Below are positions 24,271 to 33,600 of a DNA stretch of 35,039 nucleotides, in pieces; the stretch's first letter is position 1; each line of letters opens with the position of its first letter. Origin of the DNA: Acinetobacter baumannii. Its GTDB lineage: Bacteria; Pseudomonadota; Gammaproteobacteria; Pseudomonadales; Moraxellaceae. Both the position numbers and the translations under genes were made by a program. The notes beneath the pieces were generated by a model. That model saw only the letters and a program-made list of their open reading frames with translations, searched no databases and was not told where the DNA came from. The DNA is taken from the NCBI RefSeq assembly GCF_016508585.1, contig NZ_JADVOP010000043.1, positions 1 to 35,039 of the forward strand, read 5' to 3'.

Positions 24271-24335
24271 AAAGGGGTCAATTTTACTTTGCCATTTGTA
24301 AGGTGAAAGGGGTCAATTTTAGAATGCCGTTGACA
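24271..24335 (+). repeat. IS21 terminal repeats at the right end of the istB fragment
   Basis: AAAGGGGTCAATTTTA occurs twice, at 24271-24286 and 24306-24321, 35 bp apart, and the element ends in TGACA at 24335. Paired end repeats like this are the transposase-binding sites of IS21 elements. The integrase fragment begins right at this end, so the element was inserted into that gene. Confidence 0.75.
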
Positions 24336-24337
24336 CC

Positions 24338-24826
24338 GCATTCTATATATGTACTTTAATCACAGGATGTCGTAAGAATGAATTGCTAACGCTAAAATGG
24401 CGCGATATTAATTTTAAATGGAAAACAGCGAAAATTATCGACAAGGTTGAAGATAGCGGACGAATCATTCCTATAACTACTTATGTTGAAAAACTCCTCT
24501 TAGATTTGAAACGAACTTCCGATTCTGAATATGTCTTTAGCAGTTCTAAATCAAAAACTGGGCATATTGTTAATCCCTATAAAAGCTTGAATAAAGTATC
24601 TGAGCTGTTAGGAATAAAACTCACTCCTCATGGCCTTAGACGCTCATATGAAACCCTTGCAATCTGGACAAGAATTGACAAAGGTGTGTTAGCTCAAATT
24701 GCGGGTCATAAGCCTAGTGCTTTAGTTGATAAACATTACACTGTAAGACCAATAGATATGCTTCGAGAAGCATTACAAGAGTATGAAGACTGGATTTTGA
24801 AACAGACTCAACATGGTATCAATTGA
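24338..24826 (+). pseudogene. Tyrosine recombinase (phage-type integrase), C-terminal catalytic part
   Basis: About 162 residues are open from the IS21 end. The catalytic set of the tyrosine recombinase core is present: Arg in TGCRKNELLTLKWRDI, His-x-x-Arg in TPHGLRRSYET, His in IAGHKPSA and the nucleophile Tyr in DKHYTVR. The N-terminal arm and core-binding domains are missing, removed by the IS21 insertion, so it is inactive. Integrases of this kind mark the edge of genomic islands. It converges with the unusual six-gene operon, whose last stop is only 51 bp away. Confidence 0.85.
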
Positions 24827-24877
24827 AACACATCATTTGACTACCATTCTTAAGTTGCCTGTAAATTTATAGATACC

Positions 24878-25462
24878 TTACTTAATTCTTAAAATAAAAG
24901 GGAGGCCATTCCCCATAATATTTCCGCTGTGATCAATGCGCCATTCATTGGTCACAGATAACTCTCTTGTTTCTATTTCAGCATTATAAAACTCACTTAG
25001 ATAATGAAACCTCTGATTAGTTGAACCAACCCAATTTCTTACAGTTTCAGTATTTTCTATCTCATATTCTCCATCAACAAGTACATCTGTCGCAGCAATA
25101 AGTTGAGTCGCTCCTCGGAATTTTGTTTCTGTTAATTCTTCTAGCAAGTATCCCGTAAACACCATAACAGACAAGTCTAATTGCTGTGCAAACTCGGCAA
25201 TTTGTGATAAACCTTCTGCTTGTAAAAAAGGCTCCCCTCCTAACAAAGTGATACCTTCTATCTGATACATTTCTTTCGCAGCTTTAATCCCTGCCATCAC
25301 TTCTTTAATTGGAACCAGTTCAGCTGGCTGTATTTTTAGGAACTGACCATTACAGCATCCCTTACATCGTTTTAGACAACCTTGCACCCAGATTGCTGTA
25401 CGCAATCCAGGTCCTTCAGCTTCGGTTACCTCAATAATTTTTGCTAAATTTATCCAAGACAT
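24878..25462 (-). CDS. NrdG/PflA-like radical SAM protein
   Basis: A 194-residue small radical SAM protein, last gene of the operon. The [4Fe-4S] motif is CLKRCKGC (Cys29, Cys33, Cys36; CX3CX2C) and the SAM-binding GGE is at 75-77 (LLGGEPFL). The size and the N-terminal 'EGPGLRTAIWVQGC' follow the activating enzymes of class III ribonucleotide reductase and related glycyl-radical activases. No glycyl radical enzyme lies in the window, so a different target is likely, perhaps the operon's own proteins. It is 11 bp after the AAA+ gene. No extra ferredoxin-like cluster motif is seen. Confidence 0.88.
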   Translation of the reverse strand: MSWINLAKIIEVTEAEGPGLRTAIWVQGCLKRCKGCCNGQFLKIQPAELVPIKEVMAGIKAAKEMYQIEGITLLGGEPFLQAEGLSQIAEFAQQLDLSVMVFTGYLLEELTETKFRGATQLIAATDVLVDGEYEIENTETVRNWVGSTNQRFHYLSEFYNAEIETRELSVTNEWRIDHSGNIMGNGLPFILRIK

Positions 25463-25473
25463 CTTATTGGCCT

Positions 25474-27318
25474 TTAGACAATATCAAAATCAAAAGACTT
25501 ACCTGCCTGAATTACACGTATAGTTCTATTTTTAAGCTGATCAGCATATTGAACATGCGTAAATAAAAAATCTGCTAGTGGATCAAACAATTCCTTTGTT
25601 AATACATTTAACACACCACGACCCCCATGCTGTTTATTTACTTTTTCTACCAATGTCTGTAATGCTTTATCTTCATTTTCGAAAATAAAAGACTGGATTT
25701 TCCATTTTTCGATTAATCGGTTTTCCAAAGGCTTAAGTTTAGCTCTTGCAATATTCTTCAGAACATTGTCATCTTCCATGAAATTAAATGGAATAATATT
25801 TGCTTCACCAATACGTCCTAATAATTCAGGGCGCTTAAGTTCTTTCTTAAAGTGTGTTTGCACAGCAAGTTTGAATTGTTCAGCTACATTTTCAGGTGAT
25901 GAAGGGACTATATCACTTGCACCAATATTCGATGTAAATACGATAAACGTATCTGAGAATGAAATTGTTTCACCTTTACCATCAGTCAATCGGCCATCCT
26001 CCAAAATCTGGAGAAATTTATCCAAAATTCGTGGGTGGGCTTTTTCAATTTCATCAAATAATAATAGCGAAAATGGTCGAGATTTTACTGCATTGGTCAG
26101 TTGTCCACCTTGCTCATAACCGACATAACCTGGAGGTGCTCCAACTAAGCGTTGATCAGCATGTTCATGATTAAATTCAGACATGTCAAAACGAATACAT
26201 GCATCTTCATCTCCAAACAAAAACTCTGCCAATGCTTTTGCCAATTCAGTCTTACCTACACCTGTAGGTCCCACAAAAAAAAGTGCTCCTTTCGGAGTTT
26301 TTGCTTTTGCTGAATGTTGCAATCCCGATAGGCCAGTATAAGCACGTATCAGAATTTTATTTACTGCATCAATTGCCTGATCTTGCCCTTTTACCCTTAG
26401 TTTTAACTTATTTTGGGTATCCTGTAATTTTTCATGATTAAGCTGCTCCCAAGGAGACTGACGCTTACCATATTGATAAAGTGATACCAAATTATTTATT
26501 GATAATGTTTCACTCTGTTGACGTGACAACCTTGCCATATTATAGATATCACGAATAGTTAAACCATCCGTCAAGGTAACAAAATCTCTCAACCCCTGGC
26601 TTGAAGGGCTAAGCTCTTCTTGAACTTGAAACACAAAGCTCAAAGAAGAAATTGCTTTTTCACGCTCACTAATACTTGGTAATGGAATATTTACTTCGCT
26701 AAATAAAGGATTATTTAAATAAAGGCTTGGTGGCAATACCGATGCACCAGAACAGATAAATATTAATAAACTTTGCGGCTTATTCATATCTGATGCGCTC
26801 ATATTTAGGTCAGCATCACGGATACTTTTCGAGATTTGTTGCAACCATGACCTTTCTGCATCACTTAAACTATTTACTTGCCCAAAAAGATAATTTGACC
26901 AATCAACAATAAAGGCAACTCTTAAATTAGATTTTAAAATGACCTGTTCTGCAACTGCAAAAAAGTCTTTTGGAGTAAGCTCAGTTTGACCAATATTTTG
27001 TTGTTGAGGATCTTGTGGACTAGACTCTCCCATATCATATTCATCCCCCTCAAAATCATCCTGTTGATGACCAATATTTTGTAAATCTGACCATTGCTGA
27101 GGAGTAATACCTGAAATACCTCCAACACGAGAATAATAAACAACGTGCTGAAACCCCTGCTTTTTTAATGTTTCAGTAATAATTTGATTAATAGATTTTA
27201 ATTCCTGCATTGCAGAAAAAGATAAATCAATAATGTTACCGGAAATCACAATTGCACGGCGAATCAAGGATTGGCGTTCAAAATTATCTAACCATGAATT
27301 AATATATTCTGTTTGCAT
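25474..27318 (-). CDS. ClpB-D2-like AAA+ ATPase with a degenerate N-terminal ATPase-like region
   Basis: A 614-residue protein. Residues about 300-614 are a ClpA/ClpB second-domain type AAA+ module: Walker A GPTGVGKT (350-357), pore loop GYVG (397-400), Walker B LLLFDE (418-423), sensor FTSNIG (461-466) and Arg-finger region RPELLGRIG (496-504). The pore loop suggests it threads a protein. Residues 1-280 look like a worn AAA-type fold: SGNIIDLSF near the start, a Walker-B-like VAFIVDWSNYLFG (134-146) and LLIFICSG, without a P-loop. An acidic, Gln-rich linker spans about 86-112. No ClpP-binding loop is obvious. It starts 23 bp after the coiled-coil gene. Confidence 0.9.
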   Translation of the reverse strand: MQTEYINSWLDNFERQSLIRRAIVISGNIIDLSFSAMQELKSINQIITETLKKQGFQHVVYYSRVGGISGITPQQWSDLQNIGHQQDDFEGDEYDMGESSPQDPQQQNIGQTELTPKDFFAVAEQVILKSNLRVAFIVDWSNYLFGQVNSLSDAERSWLQQISKSIRDADLNMSASDMNKPQSLLIFICSGASVLPPSLYLNNPLFSEVNIPLPSISEREKAISSLSFVFQVQEELSPSSQGLRDFVTLTDGLTIRDIYNMARLSRQQSETLSINNLVSLYQYGKRQSPWEQLNHEKLQDTQNKLKLRVKGQDQAIDAVNKILIRAYTGLSGLQHSAKAKTPKGALFFVGPTGVGKTELAKALAEFLFGDEDACIRFDMSEFNHEHADQRLVGAPPGYVGYEQGGQLTNAVKSRPFSLLLFDEIEKAHPRILDKFLQILEDGRLTDGKGETISFSDTFIVFTSNIGASDIVPSSPENVAEQFKLAVQTHFKKELKRPELLGRIGEANIIPFNFMEDDNVLKNIARAKLKPLENRLIEKWKIQSFIFENEDKALQTLVEKVNKQHGGRGVLNVLTKELFDPLADFLFTHVQYADQLKNRTIRVIQAGKSFDFDIV

Positions 27319-27341
27319 CTTTCTTTACTTCAATTATTTAA

Positions 27342-28457
27342 TTAACGCTGGTGTACATTCTGGGGAGTGATCGGCTTCATTTCCTGATCTTCATCATCTG
27401 GATTAGACCAAATTACTCTTTCATCAGACAAATCAACCCCATAAATTTCTGACAAACGAGGCAGTACTTTAATCATATCGTCCTTGCAGGATTGTCCTCG
27501 GTAATTATCAAACTCATAGCGAACCTTGCCATCAAGTTCAATTTTGAACTTTGCCTGATTCCCTGAAGGACGCCTTGCTTGAATAATAACTATATCTTCT
27601 GTCTCATTTTTGGTGCGTTTAGGTTTTAAAACACTGAAACCAGCATGTTGAAGTGATTCATAAACAGCTTTTACCATTTCACGACGAATACTTTCATCTT
27701 CCATAGCTTTATCAGCCTTCTGAATCAAACTTTTAACTTGCTCAAAACTTGCTGTTGGCTGACTTAAAACCGCGCTCAAATCTTCATTTAATACTTGAGT
27801 TTCTGAAATAGGTAAATTTGCGTGTTTTACCTCTTCAGCTAATTGCTCAAGCATATTTTTCGTTGCTTCATGATTCGCTTCTTTTAAATCAGATTCTCGT
27901 TTCTTATTAGCCTTTTTTTCAGCTTCCTGTTTGATATGCAGCATTTCTCTTTGAATTTGCTCAACTGTATATTGGCTATTTTGAACAAATATTTTTTGTT
28001 TTAAGTTTGATAGTTCCTTGAGTGCTAAATTTCTTGAATATTTATCAGTCCAATCTGCCCAAATCTCCTGCCAAGCATGCTGTAACTTTTGATGTTCCTG
28101 ACGCAAAATTTCTTGTTTTTCTCGTTCACGTTCTAATCTCTCATATTCCACATTCTCAGCTTCAACTCGTGCTAATTGTCTAGCAAGGCGTGGTAGTGTA
28201 TGAATACGCTGCCCTACCTGAATACTTAGCTCACGAGCCTCAAAAGCATCTCTAGTCGCTATCGATCGAATATGAGTTAATTGTGCCTGTATCAACTGAA
28301 TGTCTTCAAGTACATATTGAGAAAGACCTTGATGATTCAAATCATTCAAAATATTTTCATAACGTTCTACATACTGTAATGTTGTTTCCCTGACTCGTCG
28401 CTGAGCAATTTCTCTCTCTCTCTGCAAGCGATAACGTCTTTCATGGATAGCACTCAT
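27342..28457 (-). CDS. Coiled-coil protein with a small C-terminal domain, unknown
   Basis: 371 residues. Residues 1-215 are almost all charged helix with heptad-like runs (REREIAQRRVRETT, then LARVEAENVEYERLEREREK, then REMLHIKQEAEKKANKKR), so a long coiled coil is likely. About 245-345 is a compact alpha/beta domain (SLQHAGFSVLKPK...VIIQARRPSGNQAKFKIELDGKVRYEFDNYRG) of a kind I do not recognise. The tail is acidic (SNPDDEDQE). There is no signal or membrane span. It lies between the PIN and AAA+ genes with gaps of 19 and 23 bp. It may be an adaptor or structural filament of the complex. Confidence 0.75.
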   Translation of the reverse strand: MSAIHERRYRLQREREIAQRRVRETTLQYVERYENILNDLNHQGLSQYVLEDIQLIQAQLTHIRSIATRDAFEARELSIQVGQRIHTLPRLARQLARVEAENVEYERLEREREKQEILRQEHQKLQHAWQEIWADWTDKYSRNLALKELSNLKQKIFVQNSQYTVEQIQREMLHIKQEAEKKANKKRESDLKEANHEATKNMLEQLAEEVKHANLPISETQVLNEDLSAVLSQPTASFEQVKSLIQKADKAMEDESIRREMVKAVYESLQHAGFSVLKPKRTKNETEDIVIIQARRPSGNQAKFKIELDGKVRYEFDNYRGQSCKDDMIKVLPRLSEIYGVDLSDERVIWSNPDDEDQEMKPITPQNVHQR

Positions 28458-28476
28458 AAATTTCTCTCTTATATAC

Positions 28477-30588
28477 TTAATTATTCTGAGTCTTTACATT
28501 AACTGACTTAGCTAAATTACAGAGACTATTATCACGGCTATACAATTTAGCGGAGTTTAAACGATGATATAATGCAACAGATAGAATCTGTTCATCATTA
28601 CTTAGTCCGATATTGTTTTGACTTTTGTTAATAAAATGACTTAATTCCAATCGACTTGGCTCTATATGTTCATTCGATAAATCTTTTATAGCTCTTATCG
28701 CCTCTCTCGCTTTATACGCTTTTTCTGGATCTTTACTTAATTTATTTCCTTCTAATTCAGTTATAACAATTTGAGGAATAATAACAAAATTATCTTTAAT
28801 TATTTCTTTTACACGCTCACTAAAATCCATCAAATAACAAGAATCTAAAATCGCAACTGTCTTATTATCATCACGTTTAGGAGCAAAATGCTGTTCAACT
28901 TGTTGTCTTAACAAATTTAATCCAATGAATTGTTGATCTATTTTTTTACAACCTCTGATTAAATCAGGTAATTGCTGATTAATCTGTTCATAAGCCTCTA
29001 ACCAATAATCAATTGCAGCAATATCTTTTACAGCAATCTTACTAATATCCATTTTTTGATGAGCAATAACCTGCTTAAGCAATTCTGGATGAATTCGACT
29101 TTTCAATTCTTTGTTTGCTTTAATGAAAGGTTCATATACAAAATCAAACTCTGTTTTAGAAGAAATACTTTTTTCAAAAGCTGAATCTAAAATTTGAATA
29201 AGTAATGCTGAGCTTAACCAGGTTTGTTTTAATGAAATATTAGGAAAAATTTTTCTAAAATAATTTAGATCCTCTATGGTTTCTAATGTTTGGATTTTTT
29301 CTTTCCATAAAATGTTTTGCAAGCCAACTTTATGGGTCTTTATCATTTCATCATGCAAAATATATGCTTGTTTTGCTGTTAATAGTGGAGCATGATCAAT
29401 AAGCTGAGATTCCGATAAAAAGCTTCTCGCAAATACTAAGGGCTCTAATCGCTCAATATCAATAAGTTGCAGTACTCTAGTTTTTATTTTCTCCCATATT
29501 CCTAAATCTTTTAGTCTAACTTTTAAAGCTACTTTTCTAGGCTGTTTAGCATGATATATTTCTGTATTACCTTGAAATACAACGGAACTTTCAAGATTTT
29601 GATCTAAATATAATGCTTGAAAGCCTATGGCAGGTTTAAATAGCATTGGGACTGTTAAAGTTTTACCATTTAGCTTAGGTGTCGAGCAATGTTGAGACAA
29701 AATAATTTCATAACCTTGCACTATCTTATTTGGACTTTCATCCAAATACACACTCAGTTTTGCACTAGATAATTTCAACTCTTTATCTGGCAAACTTACA
29801 TCAAGGACTTGTTGCCAATCTAATTTTGGTAAATCATTTTCCAACTTAGCAAAAACATGCGAAATAATTTGATCCCAAAGTAACTCTGGCTCAGCCTGTT
29901 TTAACCAATTCTTAAATTTAGCAATATCTTCACCCTTACCTTTACTTTCTAAATGAATATTTGCATTTGAATCCAAACCTATCTCTATTGGCAAATCCCG
30001 CCATAAGATACGTTCAACTTCATTTTCAATTTTACTAATATTTACATTAGGCTTTTTCCATACAAATGTCTTCTCATCAGCTTGTTGAACTATGTAATCA
30101 ACTAATTGACCGATTTGACCTAAATTTGCAGAAAAAACGTCTTTAGATAAAGTTAAATTTTCATCTTTATTATGACTAGTCCAATTATTTTTAGCTTTTA
30201 CCAAACTTAGAAGCAACGGATCATAATGGCAAGTTATTGCTTCTACCTTAGGATTAGAAGGCATTTGATTTTTATAAAAAAGATCCCGACCAAGGTCTGT
30301 AACTTTAATATGGATTACTTTTATATCTTCCAAATAACCTGAGACTCTTTCAATTACATCATTATCAATAAGTGTTTCTAATGCATTTGCTATGAAATTT
30401 TGTTCGATCTTAAAAATCTCACAAATTTTCTCTAAATTGATCTGACCCAATTTTTCTTTATGCTGGATTGCCAATTTTAAAATTAACGCTTCAAAAGCAG
30501 TAGGTTTACGAATTGACTGATAATGGATAGCTGACTCTACTTTATAAATTGGTAGCCATACTTTAGTTTGAATCAATGAAGTATTCAT
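28477..30588 (-). CDS. PIN-domain nuclease with winged-helix-like N-terminus
   Basis: A 703-residue protein. About 25-110 looks like a winged helix (FEALILKLAIQHKEKLGQ, then FIANALETLIDNDVIERV and IHIKVTDLGRDLF). The middle ~450 residues have no motif I recognise. The last ~125 residues are a PIN domain with four acidic sites: Asp582 (AILDSCYL), Glu611 (ITELEGNK), Asp665 (SNDEQIL) and Asp686 (YSRDNSLCNLA). This is a full metal-binding set, though the usual DTN start reads DSC. PIN domains cut single-stranded RNA or act as nick-type nucleases. It is 39 bp after the helicase, consistent with a nuclease partner. Confidence 0.85.
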   Translation of the reverse strand: MNTSLIQTKVWLPIYKVESAIHYQSIRKPTAFEALILKLAIQHKEKLGQINLEKICEIFKIEQNFIANALETLIDNDVIERVSGYLEDIKVIHIKVTDLGRDLFYKNQMPSNPKVEAITCHYDPLLLSLVKAKNNWTSHNKDENLTLSKDVFSANLGQIGQLVDYIVQQADEKTFVWKKPNVNISKIENEVERILWRDLPIEIGLDSNANIHLESKGKGEDIAKFKNWLKQAEPELLWDQIISHVFAKLENDLPKLDWQQVLDVSLPDKELKLSSAKLSVYLDESPNKIVQGYEIILSQHCSTPKLNGKTLTVPMLFKPAIGFQALYLDQNLESSVVFQGNTEIYHAKQPRKVALKVRLKDLGIWEKIKTRVLQLIDIERLEPLVFARSFLSESQLIDHAPLLTAKQAYILHDEMIKTHKVGLQNILWKEKIQTLETIEDLNYFRKIFPNISLKQTWLSSALLIQILDSAFEKSISSKTEFDFVYEPFIKANKELKSRIHPELLKQVIAHQKMDISKIAVKDIAAIDYWLEAYEQINQQLPDLIRGCKKIDQQFIGLNLLRQQVEQHFAPKRDDNKTVAILDSCYLMDFSERVKEIIKDNFVIIPQIVITELEGNKLSKDPEKAYKAREAIRAIKDLSNEHIEPSRLELSHFINKSQNNIGLSNDEQILSVALYHRLNSAKLYSRDNSLCNLAKSVNVKTQNN

Positions 30589-30627
30589 TTACTTTCCAAA
30601 ATTTAATTTTTTACGAATAGATCTCAA

Positions 30628-33600
30628 TTAATTTGTGCATGCCTGCATAAACTCTTTTACTGAGCAAACACGAGCTTCTCGATCAAGACGATTAAAAATA
30701 TCCTGATAAATTTTCTTCTTACTTGATCCTTCAGTATCCATGTTAGGTAAAATGACATCCCGCATTTCCAACATATTCCTTGCACCAAATACCATGAGTA
30801 AATTTTGAGCGCGTGACATAGCGACATTAATAAATTCAAACCTTGCTACATTGGCATTGGAAGAGCGACGATAAGTTTTTTCCTTACCATCATTACGCAC
30901 TAAGCTAATTAGGATAATTGGCTTTTCCTTGCCTTGATAACGAATAACCGTATTAATTTCTACATCAATTGCATCAAACTTTAGGCTGCCGTGATTTACG
31001 CTTTTTATAGCCTCTCTGATTACACGACACTGTGCTTGATAGAATGAAACTACTCCTACTTTCTGCTTACCTTTGGAATCCTTGGCATTAAAACCTGCTT
31101 TTTTCATTTGCTCATTAATGTTTACTAGAGCATGTGCAATTAATTTAGCTTCAGTAGGGTTAGTACTACGTTCTTCATCTAGACAAGCCATTCCTTTCTC
31201 ATCATATGACGTATCAATCCAAAGCAAATGATTGTCAGATGTTACTAAATCATTATATTTACTCTTAAGCGTCACAAAATGTTGCCGATCTTTATCGGGA
31301 TTACCACAAACTAATTGACCTTCATAAAAATAGTTAATCATTTTCATAATTTGCGGATGCATACGAAACTGCACAGTTAAGCGTTCACGCAAACTTTCAG
31401 GTGCTTTTTCAAAAAGCTCTTTAAATAATGATGCTGTCACCATTTTTTCATAGCGCTTAAAGTTCTCTTTAGTCAGTAATGTATCAGTTGCACCTTCTTC
31501 AATTTCTTCATTTACCATGTCTTCAAAAGTATTAGAGGCATCCTGGCTTTCCTGAAACAAAGGTGGTAGTTGGCGATGGTCACCAACTAAAATTGCTTTA
31601 CGAGCCCGCATGAGGGGCAATAATAATTCCAATGGTGTTGCTTTCGAGACCTCATCGATAATAACTACATCAAAACCATCAAGCCCGGCATCAGTTAAAG
31701 TTTGCTCTCTTTCATTGCAAGAAATTGCAACTAAATTACAATTAGCAGGATAGATTTCTTGCAACAATTCCCAGTCTTGGCTTGCCTGATCTTTCTCTTT
31801 AAGAATAGCTTGCCATTGCTCAAATAAAGGCAGCCAATCACTATTACGATCAGTCAAAATATTACATTCATCTTCCAAGTTTTTTATATGTTGTTTAGTG
31901 GCATCTATTGCCGATTGAAAATCAAATTCTTGGTTAAAGTTTTGTAGTTGAAGGCTCTCTAGTTGTTTATCTTTTAATGTGCGACAAAGATTAAGTTGTA
32001 GTTGATACTGCTCACGCAGAGCTTCTACTTGCGACTTCATTTGTCTTAATGTCTTGTCATTTGGCTCAGATGAAGTAAGACGATCTATTCTCTTATTCAA
32101 GCCAATTAAAACCCTTTCGAGTGTCTCCCCAAGCTCTTTCTTTATACGTTTAAAAACTTCAATACGTATGATTAAACTTTGTGAAAGTTCATTTGCATCA
32201 TTTACACGCGTGAACCGTTCCGCATCAATGAATAATTTATAGCATGGATGTGTTAACCCATCAGAACATTGTTTTAACTCACTTAATTCTCGTCGTTTGC
32301 GTCTCCATATTCCGACTATCTCATCAGAATCATCTATTTCCATTTGATCAGCCAATAGACTGATTTCTTGATTTAAAGATTGAATTTTCAACTGTGTTTC
32401 AATACTGATCAAGCCCCCTACTCCAGCTTGATCTAAACGTTGAATATCATTATCAATTTGCTCTAAATTACCCTCAATTTGAAACCAAATATCAAAAAGT
32501 GCATTTAATATCAACATCTGAGATGCTGGATTAAATTTAAAATCATTCCAGCTAAATGGAATGTTTACCTTAGCCTCAATCATCGAAAACAATATTTCTG
32601 CTAAAGCGTGGGTTTCTTGGGGCAATTGTGCAGATAGAGGGGCTGGGCCCTTTTGGCTTAAAAAGTCACGCAACTGAACCAATTCTTGTTTCAGTCGTAA
32701 TGTCTCATCATATTGTTGTGATTCTTCATCAAATTTCTGCTGCTCAAATTTCAATAATTCAGCATGCTGAATACCATCCTCTTTGATACTTAATAATTTT
32801 TTCTCAGCATTCTGAATATCTAACGACAAAAATTCAGCTTGATCTACCCATAGTTTTAACTTGTCAATAATACTTTTTTTGTCACGTAATGGCTTAAAAA
32901 ATCGAAGATCAAGATCTTCAGCTAAAGCATCATAATGCCGAGCAAGCGCCTGCTCACCAGCAAATTGTTTGCCATCATCTGTAATTTTGCTACGCCCACG
33001 ACTTTCTTTTGCTAATCGTATCGCACGTAATTCAGGTTTATTTTTAATACGTGACAAAGCATTATCAATCGCATCATGGGCCTGACTTGCAAGCAAAACT
33101 GTTTGCCCTTCTTTTGCGAATTGAAGAATAGCTTCAGCAATGACTGTAGTCTTTCCTGTACCCGGTGGCCCCTGAATCAGACATAGATCAGGAGCTGATA
33201 ACATTTTTTTTACAGCACTTTGCTGAGCCTCATTTAATTGTTCATTGTACCAATAATCAACCTCATTAATATGAAGAGGTTCCTTTGCTTGAGTAATATC
33301 AAACAAATAACTAGATAAATATGGCGAATAACAATTCTCATTCTGTTTCAAATTACGAATGCTACGCTCTTGGCGCTTGATAAGTGCCCAATCTCCTACT
33401 AAAGAAAATGAAATAAAGCCTTGATCGGGTATATTTTTAATAAATCCATTCAAGACTTCTTGATTATTAAATAATGTTTCTTCATCGTTTGATTCAGTAT
33501 CAATTGAGTCTAACTTATTCTTCCAATCTTCACTTATATCTACCCTCAACCATGCATAGGCAGCTTGCTGAAATGGAAACTCTGCTTCTTGCATGATCTG

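Noticed and set aside
1868..24335. istA fragment and istB fragment as two halves of one IS21 element split by the cluster
   Set aside because: They lie on opposite strands and their terminal repeats differ (TGTAAAAATGACCCCC versus TGTCAACGGCATTC), so different elements are likelier.
24271..24335. Short spaced repeats as the start of a CRISPR array
   Set aside because: There are only two copies, at an IS21 end, with the spacing of transposase-binding sites. No array is present anywhere in the window.
24878..25462. Anaerobic ribonucleotide reductase activase (nrdG) as a firm call
   Set aside because: No nrdD is nearby and the operon context is quite different, so only family resemblance is claimed.
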